In this document: piece after piece, positions 16,322 to 24,684 of the stretch
Layout of the letters: each line of letters opens with the position of its first letter
How positions within the stretch are numbered: position 1 is the stretch's first letter
NCBI GenBank assembly: GCA_016789495.1
Contig: JAEUOJ010000001.1
Coordinates: 1-64,000, forward strand
From: Accumulibacter sp.
GTDB taxonomy: Bacteria; Pseudomonadota; Gammaproteobacteria; Burkholderiales; Rhodocyclaceae
DNA: 64,000 nucleotides
Direction of reading: 5' to 3'
Made by a program: the position numbers and the translations under genes
The notes under the pieces: generated by a model
What the model saw: the letters and a program-made list of their open reading frames with translations, nothing else
What the model was told of the DNA's origin: nothing
Databases searched by the model: none

Positions 16322-16901
16322 CCCGGGTTTGCGGCACGGGCTGATCGGCGTCTTGCTGGCGCTGTTTTCCCTGCTGGCGAACGCCGCCGACATCACCGTC
16401 CGCAGCGCGCAGTTGCTCGGCGATGACGACGGTTACGTACTGAACGCCGATTTCGATTTCGCGCTCAACGCCCGGCTGGACGAAGCGATCGCCAAAGGGG
16501 TCGCGCTGTACTTCGTCATCGATTTCGAGCTCAATCGGTCGCGCTGGTATTGGTTCGACGAACAGGTGATCAGCCGCAGCCGGTCGATCCAGTTGTCCTA
16601 CCATGCCCTGACCCGGCAATATCGACTGACCCGAGGCAACCTGCATCAGAGTTTTCCGTCCCTCGAAGACGCGCTGCGCATTCTGGCGCGCACCCGCAAC
16701 TGGCACGTGCTCGACAAGGGGCAGCTCAAAGGCGACCAGACCTACCAGGCGGCGGTCCGTCTGCGCCTCGATCTGACGCAAATGCCGAAAACCTTCCAGG
16801 TCAACGCGCTAGCCAACCGTGATTGGAATCTCTCGGCCGACTGGGCGCGCTGGACCTTTACCCTGGCCGAGATCGGCGCCGCCAGCGGCGACGGCAGATG
16901 A
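16296..16901 (+). CDS. DUF4390 exported protein
   Basis: A 201-residue protein of unknown function that typically lies between rsmB and the ntrY-like kinase gene in betaproteobacteria, exactly as here. It has a basic N-terminus followed by a hydrophobic signal segment (LIGVLLALFSLLANAADI, cleavage likely after ANA), so it is periplasmic or membrane-attached. The body has the family features FDFALNARLDEAIAKGVALYF, LSYHALTRQYRLT and a closing WNLSADWARWTF. The start is uncertain: ATG at 16284 or 16296, both inside the rsmB end. It overlaps the kinase gene by four bases. A role in signal sensing for NtrY is possible but unproven. Confidence 0.82.
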   Translation: MPCWKKRLSPGLRHGLIGVLLALFSLLANAADITVRSAQLLGDDDGYVLNADFDFALNARLDEAIAKGVALYFVIDFELNRSRWYWFDEQVISRSRSIQLSYHALTRQYRLTRGNLHQSFPSLEDALRILARTRNWHVLDKGQLKGDQTYQAAVRLRLDLTQMPKTFQVNALANRDWNLSADWARWTFTLAEIGAASGDGR

Positions 16902-19054
16902 AGTGGCTGATCATCGCCGCGGCGTCGCTCGGCGGCATCCTGCTCTTTCTGCTGGCTTCCGCCAGCGCCAATACCGCGCTGTTCGCCCGGCATTACCCGT
17001 GGCTGCTCGGGCTCAACGCCGTCGTCGCCCTGTCGCTGTTGGCGCTGATCGCCTGGCAGCTGCAGGCTTTATGGCGCGAATACCGGGCGCAGGTCTTCGG
17101 CTCGCGGTTGAAATTGCGTCTGATGCTGATGTTCGGCCTGATATCGGTTGTTCCCGGGGTGCTGATCTACGCCGTTTCGGTGCAGTTCGTCACCAAAAGC
17201 ATCGAAACATGGTTCGACGTGCGGGTCGAAAAAGCCCTCGAGGCCGGACTCAACCTCGGGCGTAACACGCTCGATTCGCTGCTCGCCGATCTGGTCAGCA
17301 AGGCGCAGACGATGGCGCTCGAGCTCGGCGATCGCAGCGAATCGCAACGTCGTGTCGAACTCAATCGGCTGCGTGAACTGAACAGCGTGCAGTCGGCGGC
17401 GCTGTATTCGAGCGCCGGGGTATTGCTAGCCACCACCACTGGCGATCTGGGCAAGCTGATGCCGCTGCCGCCTTCGGCCGAGCAGTTGCGGCGGGTGCGT
17501 CTGGAACGGCGCTTCTCGGTGATCGAGACCTCGGGCGAGAAGGACCTGCTGTTGCGCGCGCTGGTGATCGTGCCGCCGTCCAACCTGGGCGGCGAAGCGC
17601 GAATCCTGCAACTGACCGACCCGGTGCCCGCCAATCTGGCGATCAATGCCGACAGCGTGCAATCGGTGTATGCCGACTACCAGGAATTGTCGCTCGGCCG
17701 GGAAGGACTCAACCGCATCTACGCGATGACCTTGACGCTGACCGTCCTCCTGGCCTTATTCACCGCCATCGCCCTAGCCTTCGTCCTGGCGCGGCGGCTA
17801 TCGGCGCCGTTGTCGATTCTCGCCGAAGGAACGCAAGCGGTGGCGGCGGGTGACTACACGCCGCGGCAAGCGATCCATAGCAGCGACGAACTCGGCGTGC
17901 TGACCCGCTCGTTCAAGCAGATGACCAGTCAGCTCGATGAAGCCCGGCGCGACAACGAGCGACATCGCGCCGAACTCGAGGCGGCGCGCGCCTATCTCGA
18001 ATCGATCCTGGCCAATCTTTCGGCCGGTGTGCTGGTCTTCGATCACGGCTTCGTGCTGCGGACGATCAACGAAGGCGCGCTGACCATTCTTTCCGACGAC
18101 TTTGGCGATCTGCTCGGGCAGGCTACCGAACACTGGCCGCGTCAGCAGACACTGGGCGAAGCGATCCGCCGTGCATTTGCCGCCCATCAGGACAGCGAAT
18201 GGCAGGAACAGATCGAACTCGACCGTCCCGGCGGAATGCCGCAGACGCTCCTGCTGCGCGGCACCCCACTGACGACCGGCGCCTACGGCGGCTATGTCGT
18301 CGTTTTCGATGACGTGACCCGGCTGATCGCCGCACAGCGCAGCGCCGCCTGGGGCGAAGTCGCTAGACGACTGGCGCATGAAATCAAGAATCCGCTGACG
18401 CCGATCCAGCTTTCCGCCGAACGATTGCAGATGAAACTCGCCGACCGGCTGTCGGGCAACGAAGCGGAAATGCTCACCCGCGCCACGCAGACGATCATCA
18501 CCCAGGTGCAGGCGATGAAACGGATGGTCAATGATTTCAGCGATTACGCGCGGATGCCGGCGCCGGAGTTGAGCGCGGTCGATCTCAACGCGCTGGTCAG
18601 CGACGTGCTAGCCCTCTACGAAACCTCGGCCACCACCCTCGAAGCCAAACTGGCCGCCAAGCTGCCGCCAGTGTGGGGCGACGCCACGCAATTGCGGCAG
18701 ATCATCCACAACCTGCTGCGCAACGCCGCCGACGCCCAGGAAGGGTCGCCCGCGCCGTGCATCGGCATCATCACCCGGCGCAGTGAGAATTTCGCGGAAT
18801 TGGTGGTCACCGATCGCGGCCCCGGTTTTCCGCCGGAACTGCTGGCCCGCGTTTTCGAGCCCTACGTGACCACCAAGGCCGGCGGCACCGGGCTCGGTCT
18901 GGCAATCGTCAAGAAAATCGTCGACGAGCATCACGGCCAGATCACCATCAACAACCGTCAACCGGTAGGCGCCAAGGTCAACATCAAATTGCCCTTGGCC
19001 GTCGTTCCGGTACCGCGGCGCCGATTGGGCAATCATTCATCCTCCGAGAGTTGA
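16898..19054 (+). CDS. ntrY: NtrY-type membrane sensor histidine kinase
   Basis: Inner-membrane kinase of 718 residues that should phosphorylate the NtrX-like regulator encoded next. Order of parts: membrane segments near residues 3-24, 32-55 and 70-95, a periplasmic sensor region, a further segment near 275-300, a HAMP domain (ARRLSAPLSILAEGTQAVA), a PAS domain (about 365-475), the dimerisation/phosphoacceptor helix RLAHEIKNPLTPI with His494, and an HATPase domain with IIHNLLRNAADA, TDRGPGFP and GGTGLGLAIVKK. All kinase motifs are intact. ATGA overlap with the DUF4390 gene. NtrY/NtrX systems are linked to nitrogen and redox/envelope responses; the signal is not evident here. Confidence 0.9.
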   Translation: MKWLIIAAASLGGILLFLLASASANTALFARHYPWLLGLNAVVALSLLALIAWQLQALWREYRAQVFGSRLKLRLMLMFGLISVVPGVLIYAVSVQFVTKSIETWFDVRVEKALEAGLNLGRNTLDSLLADLVSKAQTMALELGDRSESQRRVELNRLRELNSVQSAALYSSAGVLLATTTGDLGKLMPLPPSAEQLRRVRLERRFSVIETSGEKDLLLRALVIVPPSNLGGEARILQLTDPVPANLAINADSVQSVYADYQELSLGREGLNRIYAMTLTLTVLLALFTAIALAFVLARRLSAPLSILAEGTQAVAAGDYTPRQAIHSSDELGVLTRSFKQMTSQLDEARRDNERHRAELEAARAYLESILANLSAGVLVFDHGFVLRTINEGALTILSDDFGDLLGQATEHWPRQQTLGEAIRRAFAAHQDSEWQEQIELDRPGGMPQTLLLRGTPLTTGAYGGYVVVFDDVTRLIAAQRSAAWGEVARRLAHEIKNPLTPIQLSAERLQMKLADRLSGNEAEMLTRATQTIITQVQAMKRMVNDFSDYARMPAPELSAVDLNALVSDVLALYETSATTLEAKLAAKLPPVWGDATQLRQIIHNLLRNAADAQEGSPAPCIGIITRRSENFAELVVTDRGPGFPPELLARVFEPYVTTKAGGTGLGLAIVKKIVDEHHGQITINNRQPVGAKVNIKLPLAVVPVPRRRLGNHSSSES

Positions 19055-19056
19055 TC

Positions 19057-20313
19057 ATGGCGCAAATATTGATCGTCGACGACGAAATGGGCATTCGGGA
19101 ACTGCTTTCGGAAATTCTCGCCGACGAGGGGCATTCGGTCTGGCTCGCCGAAAATGCCGCCGCGGCGCGCAAGCTGCGAGCCGAACGCCGTCCCGACCTG
19201 GTACTGCTGGACATCTGGATGCCGGATACCGATGGCATCTCGCTGCTCAAGGAATGGTCCGCCGGTGGATTGCTGACCATGCCGGTGGTGATGATGTCCG
19301 GACACGGAACGATCGATTCGGCCGTCGAAGCGACGCGTATCGGCGCATCGGATTTCCTCGAAAAACCGATCGCCCTGCAAAAATTGCTGGCGACGGTCAA
19401 AAAAGTGTTGAAGCACGAAACCCTGTTGCAGAAACGTCCGCTGACACTCGACGACTTCGCGCGCTCGCCGCTGCTCAAGGACTTCAAGCGCCGTCTCGAA
19501 CAGGCGGCCGCCAAGACCTCGGTCCTGTTGCTCAAGAACGTCTCCGGCGGCATGGCCGAGGTTTGCGCCCGCACGCTGCAGGCGCCGCGCGCACCATGGC
19601 TCGATTTGTCGAATTCGAGCGCGCCGCTGACCCAGGAAATGCTGCAAACCAATGCCGGTGGCATCGTCTTCGTCGCCGATCTGCTGCAACTCGGCAAGTT
19701 GCAGCAAATGAACCTGGTCTTTGTCCTCGAGCGACTCGAAAAATATCGGCTGCAACTGATCGCCGCCGCCGCCCGACCGCTATCGACCTTGCTCGAAATC
19801 GGTTGGGACTCGCAACTGGTCGGTCGACTCGGGGAAGTCTGGGTCGCCCTGCCGCAAATCTCCGGCCATCCGGACGATGTTCCGGAAATCGTCGCGCTGC
19901 TGCTCGCCCATCTCGCCGAGCGCGGCGAAATACCTTTGCGGCGTTTTTCGAGCGGCGCGCAGAACGCGCTGCGGCTGCACCGTTGGCATGGCGAATGGGT
20001 CGAGTTGCTGACCACCGTCAAAAATCTCGGCTTGTCGGCGCTGGAGGAAGAAATCAGCGCCGACGATGTTGTCCGCATCCTGCAGACCGACGGCGACCCC
20101 TGCGCGCCGCCGCTGCCCAGTGTTTTCTTCGAGCAGCCGCTACGCGAAGCGCGCGAGGCGTTCGAACGCCTTTATTTTCAATACCACCTCACCGGCGAAC
20201 GCGGTAACATGACCCGCCTTGCCGAAAAGACCGGCCTTGAACGCACGCATCTGTATCGAAAATTGCGACAACTTGGCCTGCCGATCGGCCGGCGCGGCGA
20301 CGAACGGGAGTGA
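19057..20313 (+). CDS. ntrX: NtrX-like response regulator with degenerate AAA+ domain
   Basis: The 418-residue partner of the NtrY kinase. The receiver (residues 1-120) is intact: LIVDDE at the N-terminus, phosphoacceptor Asp52 (LVLLDIWMPD), MMSGHGT, and EKPIAL with the conserved Lys. The middle (about 130-330) occupies the place of a sigma-54 AAA+ domain, but the P-loop GxxGxGK and the GAFTGA sigma-54 contact motif are absent; only scattered hydrophobic strands remain. The C-terminus is a Fis-type helix-turn-helix (GNMTRLAEKTGLERTHLYRKL). It therefore probably binds DNA without activating sigma-54 polymerase. ATG at 19057 is chosen (GAGAG upstream); the gene starts just after the kinase stop. 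Confidence 0.87.
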   Translation: MAQILIVDDEMGIRELLSEILADEGHSVWLAENAAAARKLRAERRPDLVLLDIWMPDTDGISLLKEWSAGGLLTMPVVMMSGHGTIDSAVEATRIGASDFLEKPIALQKLLATVKKVLKHETLLQKRPLTLDDFARSPLLKDFKRRLEQAAAKTSVLLLKNVSGGMAEVCARTLQAPRAPWLDLSNSSAPLTQEMLQTNAGGIVFVADLLQLGKLQQMNLVFVLERLEKYRLQLIAAAARPLSTLLEIGWDSQLVGRLGEVWVALPQISGHPDDVPEIVALLLAHLAERGEIPLRRFSSGAQNALRLHRWHGEWVELLTTVKNLGLSALEEEISADDVVRILQTDGDPCAPPLPSVFFEQPLREAREAFERLYFQYHLTGERGNMTRLAEKTGLERTHLYRKLRQLGLPIGRRGDERE

Positions 20314-20352
20314 TCGCCGCCCACGACGCTGACTGTGGAGGAATTACTTGAC

Positions 20353-21783
20353 ATGCGGATTGTCATTTTGGGTGCCGGACAAGTGGGGGCCAGCGTTGCG
20401 GAAAGCCTGGTCTCCGAAAACAACGACATCACCGTCGTTGACAGCAATGCCGATCGCCTGGCGTACCTGCAGGATCGCAACGATCTGCAAACCGTGGTCG
20501 GCAATGCCGCCTATCCCTCGGTCCTGGCCAGCGCCGGGCTCGCCGATGCCGACCTCTTGATCGCCGTCACGCAAAGCGACCAGACCAATCTGGTGGCCTG
20601 CAAAGTGGCGCAGAGCATTTTCAACGTCCCGGCGCGGATCGCCCGTTTGCGCGCCGGCGATTTCCTGAACAGCGAAGAGTTGCTTGCGCCGGCCAATTTT
20701 GCCGTCGACTACGCGCTGTGTCCGGAACAGGTGATCACCGAATACATCGCCCGGCTGGTCGATTTTCCGGAAGCGCTGCAAGTGCTGAGTTTCGCCGGCG
20801 GACGGCTGGCGCTGGTCGGCGTCCGCGCTTATGCCGGCGGTTTGCTGGTCGGCCACCCAATCAAGGAAATGCGCAGTCACTTGCCGGCCGATATCGACGG
20901 GCTGATCGCCGCCATCTACCGCCGCGACGGCGCGATCACCCCGACGCCGGAAACGGTGATCGAAGATGGCGATGAAGTCTTCCTGCTCGCCGCGGAGGAA
21001 CACATCCGCACGGTGATGCGCGAATTGCGCCGCTCGATGGACCCGGTGCAGCGGGTGATGCTCGCCGGCGGCGGCAATATCGGCTTGCGCGTCGCCCAGG
21101 CGCTCGAATCCAAGTGCCAGGTCAAAGTCATCGAAAGCGATCGTCGCCGCGCCGAACTGATCGCCAGTTCGTTACGATCGGTGCTGGTGCTCAACGGCGA
21201 CGCCACCGACGAGGAATTGCTGGAACAGGAAGCGATCGAGGAAATGGATCTTTTCCTGGCGCTGACCAACGACGACGAAGACAACATCATGGCCGCCTCG
21301 TTGGCCAAGCGCATGGGGTGCAAGCGGGTGGTGGCACTGATCAACCGGCGCGCCTACGCCGAACTGGTGCAGGGCGGGCCGATCGACATCGCCATCTCGC
21401 CGGCGCAGATTTCGATCGGCAGCCTGCTGACTTACGTTCGGCAGGGTGACGTCGCGCAAGTGCATAGTCTCAGGCGTGGTGCCGCCGAAGCGCTGGAAAT
21501 CGTCGCCCATGGCGATCAAAAAAATTCAAAGGTGATCGGCCGTCGGGTCGACCAACTGCCACGGATCGAAGGCGCCACCATCGCCGCCATCGTTCGCGAT
21601 CTCGACAAAAACGAGGATGTCGGCCGGATCGGCCTGGAGAAAAGGAAAGCCAGGGGACACGTGCTGATCGCCCATCGGGACGTGGTCATCCAGAGCGAGG
21701 ACCACGTGGTGGTTTTCTGTCTCGACAAGAAAGTGGTCAAACAGGTCGAAAAGCTCTTCGCCGTCGGCTTCCACTTTTTCTGA
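20353..21783 (+). CDS. trkA: Trk potassium uptake regulatory subunit TrkA
   Basis: Peripheral NAD(H)-binding gating subunit of the Trk K+ uptake system, 476 residues. It has two tandem RCK_N/RCK_C repeats: the first Rossmann motif MRIVILGAGQVGASVAESL, the second near residue 235 (VMLAGGGNIGLRVAQAL), each followed by a TrkA-C domain. The ATG at 20353 gives the standard N-terminus; GGAGG lies 11 bases ahead, and the in-frame GTG six codons earlier is less likely. Followed 9 bp later by trkH, so one operon. Confidence 0.95.
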   Translation: MRIVILGAGQVGASVAESLVSENNDITVVDSNADRLAYLQDRNDLQTVVGNAAYPSVLASAGLADADLLIAVTQSDQTNLVACKVAQSIFNVPARIARLRAGDFLNSEELLAPANFAVDYALCPEQVITEYIARLVDFPEALQVLSFAGGRLALVGVRAYAGGLLVGHPIKEMRSHLPADIDGLIAAIYRRDGAITPTPETVIEDGDEVFLLAAEEHIRTVMRELRRSMDPVQRVMLAGGGNIGLRVAQALESKCQVKVIESDRRRAELIASSLRSVLVLNGDATDEELLEQEAIEEMDLFLALTNDDEDNIMAASLAKRMGCKRVVALINRRAYAELVQGGPIDIAISPAQISIGSLLTYVRQGDVAQVHSLRRGAAEALEIVAHGDQKNSKVIGRRVDQLPRIEGATIAAIVRDLDKNEDVGRIGLEKRKARGHVLIAHRDVVIQSEDHVVVFCLDKKVVKQVEKLFAVGFHFF

Positions 21784-21792
21784 GAAATCCCC

Positions 21793-23247
21793 ATGCAACG
21801 CTACTATCCCGTGATCCGGGTGTTGTCCCTGGTAATCCTGATGTTCGGTTTGACGATGCTAGTGCCGTGGGGACTTTCCTGGGCGCTGCACGACGGCGCC
21901 GAAAGCGCTTTCGACGAGGCGGTGCTCTTGACCATCGGTACCGGCGCTGGCCTGTGGTATGCCACCCGCAAGGAAAAGCGCGATCTGACGGTACGCGACG
22001 GTTTTCTGATGGTGGCGCTGGTATGGACGGTGCTGCCGATCTATGCCGGTCTGCCGCTGATCATCCATCTTGGCGCCAGTTTCACCGATGCCTATTTTGA
22101 AACCGTCTCCGGGCTGACGACCACCGGGTCGACCGTTTTCGAAGGGCTGGATCAATTTCCGGCGTCGATCAATCTTTGGCGCCATCAACTGGTCTGGCTC
22201 GGTGGCATGGGCTTGATCGTTCTCGCCGTGGCCATCCTGCCCTTACTCGGCATCGGTGGCCGGCAGATGTTCAAGGCCGAGACGCCGGGTCCGATGAAAG
22301 ACTCGAAGATGACCCCGCGGATGGCCGAAACCGCCAAGGGGCTGTGGGGAATCTACATCCTGATCTCGGTCGCCTGCACGCTCGGTTACTATTGGGCCGG
22401 CATGGACTGGCTCGACGCGGTGATGCACATGTTTTCGACGATGGGTCTGGGCGGTTTCTCGAGCCATGACGCCAGCTTCGGTTTTTTCAATTCCCCGGCC
22501 ATCGAAGCGGTGAGCATTTTCTTCATGTTGCTCGCCGGCATCAATTTCGCCACTCACTATATTGCCATTACTGGTCGGACGTTTCGTCCCTACCGCACCG
22601 ACCCGGAAGCCGGCTATTATCTGCTGGTCTGCTTGGCCAGCGTCGTCGGCATCGCCATTTTCCTCGACGCGCACGAGGTGTATCCGGATTTTCTGACCGC
22701 GCTGCGCTATTCGGCGTTCAACGTGGTGTCGATCGCCACCACCACCGGCTACGCCAACACCGATTACGCACTGTGGCCGATGTTCGCGCCGCTGTGGATG
22801 CTGTTCCTGTCCAGCTTCGCCACCAGCGCCGGCTCCACCGGAGGCGGCATCAAGATGATCCGGGCGATCGTGCTCTACAAACAGGTTTACCGCGAACTGA
22901 TCCGGGCGATGCACCCGAACGCCATTCAACCGGTGCGTGTCGGTCAGGAGGTCACCCAGCACAACATCCTGTTCGCCGTTCTGGCCTTCGGCTTCATGTA
23001 CATGGTGTGCATCGTATCGTTGACCCTGTTCCTGTCGTTTTCCGGGCTGGATATCATCACCGCCTTCACCGCGGTCGTCGCCAGCATCAACAACACCGGC
23101 CCCGGCCTGGGACAAGTCGGACCGGCGACCAATTTCGGTTCGCTGACCGACTTCCAGACCTGGATCTGCACGATCGCGATGCTGCTCGGTCGCCTGGAAA
23201 TCTTCACGCTGTTGGTGGTGCTGACTCCGGCGTTCTGGCGCAGGTAG
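21793..23247 (+). CDS. trkH: Trk potassium uptake transporter TrkH/TrkG
   Basis: Membrane-embedded K+ translocating subunit of 484 residues with about ten hydrophobic segments. The selectivity-filter loops with their glycines are visible: SGLTTTGSTVFEG near residue 110, FSTMGLGGFSSHDASF near 215, TTTGYANTDY near 317, and NTGPGLGQVGP near 435. It starts 9 bp after trkA. A 7-bp hairpin follows its stop. Confidence 0.95.
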   Translation: MQRYYPVIRVLSLVILMFGLTMLVPWGLSWALHDGAESAFDEAVLLTIGTGAGLWYATRKEKRDLTVRDGFLMVALVWTVLPIYAGLPLIIHLGASFTDAYFETVSGLTTTGSTVFEGLDQFPASINLWRHQLVWLGGMGLIVLAVAILPLLGIGGRQMFKAETPGPMKDSKMTPRMAETAKGLWGIYILISVACTLGYYWAGMDWLDAVMHMFSTMGLGGFSSHDASFGFFNSPAIEAVSIFFMLLAGINFATHYIAITGRTFRPYRTDPEAGYYLLVCLASVVGIAIFLDAHEVYPDFLTALRYSAFNVVSIATTTGYANTDYALWPMFAPLWMLFLSSFATSAGSTGGGIKMIRAIVLYKQVYRELIRAMHPNAIQPVRVGQEVTQHNILFAVLAFGFMYMVCIVSLTLFLSFSGLDIITAFTAVVASINNTGPGLGQVGPATNFGSLTDFQTWICTIAMLLGRLEIFTLLVVLTPAFWRR

Positions 23248-23252
23248 TGCTG

Positions 23253-23272
23253 AAAGGCGGATAATCGCCTTT
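23253..23272 (+). terminator. Hairpin after trkH
   Basis: AAAGGCG and CGCCTTT form a perfect 7-bp stem with loop GATAAT just after the trkH stop. Only a short TTT follows, so termination may be weak, but position and symmetry support a transcription end for trkAH. Confidence 0.5.
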
Positions 23273-23304
23273 CCCAGCCTTTACCACCGTTGCCGGAGCT
23301 TTCC

Positions 23305-24399
23305 GTGACCCGACCATCGAACGACAGCTTTTTGCGTGCCCTTCTCCGGCAACCGACCGAGCACACCCCGATCTGGCTGATGCGCCAGGCGGGCCGTTAC
23401 CTGCCCGAATACTGTGAAACCCGACGGCGTGCAGGCAGTTTCCTGCAATTGTGCAAAAGCCCGACACTGGCCTGTGAAGTGACGCTGCAGCCGCTGGCAC
23501 GTTACGATCTTGACGCAGCGATCCTGTTTTCGGACATCCTGACCGTTCCCGACGCCATGGGGCTCGGCCTGTATTTCACCGAAGGCGAAGGGCCGCGTTT
23601 CGAGCGGCCGTTGCGCGAGGAATGGGCGATCCGCGGCCTGAGCGCGCCCGACCCCTGGGATCACCTGCGTTATGTCGTCGATGCCGTCAGTGAAATTCGC
23701 CGGGCACTCAACCAATCGGTGCCGTTGATCGGGTTTGCCGGCAGCCCCTACACCCTGGCCTGCTACATGATCGAAGGGGGTGCCAGCAGCGATTATCGGC
23801 ATATCAAGGCGATGCTCTACAACCGCCCGGACCTGTTGCACCGCATCCTGGCGGTCACCGCCGACGCCGTCACCGCCTACCTGAATGCCCAGATCGAAGC
23901 CGGCGCGCAAGCGGTGATGATTTTCGATTCCTGGGGCGGATCGCTGTCGGCGGCCGCGTACCAGGAGTTCTCGCTGGCCTACACGCAACGCATCGTCGGC
24001 AATTTGCACACTGAAAGCGACGGCGAGCGCGTCCCATCGATCGTCTTCACCAAAGGCGGCGGACTCTGGCTGGAATCGATTGCCGACTGCGGTTGCGACG
24101 CCATCGGTGTCGACTGGACGATCGATATTGGCGAGGCCCGTCGCCGCGTCGGTGATCGCGTCGCCTTGCAGGGCAATCTCGACCCCGGCGTTCTGTTCGC
24201 CTCGCCGGAGCGAGTCGCCGCCGAGGCCTGCAAAGTGCTCGACAGCTACGGCGAAACGCCGACCGGCCATATATTCAACCTCGGTCACGGGATTTCCCAA
24301 TTCACTCCGCCGGAAAGCGTCCAGGCGCTGGTCGACGCGGTGCATCGACACAGCCGGTGGCTGCGCAAAAAAACTCCGGAAACAAGCATTCGCTCTTGA
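23305..24399 (+). CDS. hemE: Uroporphyrinogen decarboxylase
   Basis: Converts uroporphyrinogen III to coproporphyrinogen III in haem synthesis. The 364-residue product carries the signature [15 protein letters not shown], the aspartate-containing [30 protein letters not shown], a central FDSWGG motif and the C-terminal FNLGHGI region. The GTG at 23305 is chosen: GGAG lies 6 bases before it and the protein then begins [13 protein letters not shown] as in relatives. A TTG five codons upstream is possible but unlikely. Confidence 0.95.
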   Translation: MTRPSNDSFLRALLRQPTEHTPIWLMRQAGRYLPEYCETRRRAGSFLQLCKSPTLACEVTLQPLARYDLDAAILFSDILTVPDAMGLGLYFTEGEGPRFERPLREEWAIRGLSAPDPWDHLRYVVDAVSEIRRALNQSVPLIGFAGSPYTLACYMIEGGASSDYRHIKAMLYNRPDLLHRILAVTADAVTAYLNAQIEAGAQAVMIFDSWGGSLSAAAYQEFSLAYTQRIVGNLHTESDGERVPSIVFTKGGGLWLESIADCGCDAIGVDWTIDIGEARRRVGDRVALQGNLDPGVLFASPERVAAEACKVLDSYGETPTGHIFNLGHGISQFTPPESVQALVDAVHRHSRWLRKKTPETSIRS

Positions 24400-24576
24400 C
24401 TTGTGCACAGAAATTTCAACCGAATTCAGAAATCGAAGTGCGTAGCCAATCGGCCAGACCCCATTTTTTAGCTAGCTGATTTTTATCATTTTTTTTGTGC
24501 CTATTTTTCTGGCAATCCGCCCAAAGCCTTGTCGGACGGGCGTTTCGGGGACTTTCCAATCGCTTGATCCACAGAG

Positions 24577-24585
24577 TTATCCACA
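24577..24585 (+). promoter_or_regulatory. Consensus DnaA box upstream of priA
   Basis: TTATCCACA, the strongest DnaA-box sequence, lies about 100 bp before priA in the hemE-priA gap. It is preceded at 24565 by the weaker TGATCCACA, and TTGTGCACA sits at 24401. The cluster could link priA expression or DnaA titration to replication initiation. The sequence match is direct; function is inferred. Confidence 0.5.
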
Positions 24586-24684
24586 GATTCTGTGCATCAA
24601 GGTGAAAGTGTCTAAAACAGAATGCCTTAGTTGGAATTTTCAGAAATTGCTAGAACTTTCCTGGCGCCGATTCGGGCCTTGAGC

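Noticed and set aside
22243..23115. 290-codon minus-strand frame opposite trkH
   Set aside because: Histidine/arginine-rich antisense of a membrane-protein gene with no motif.
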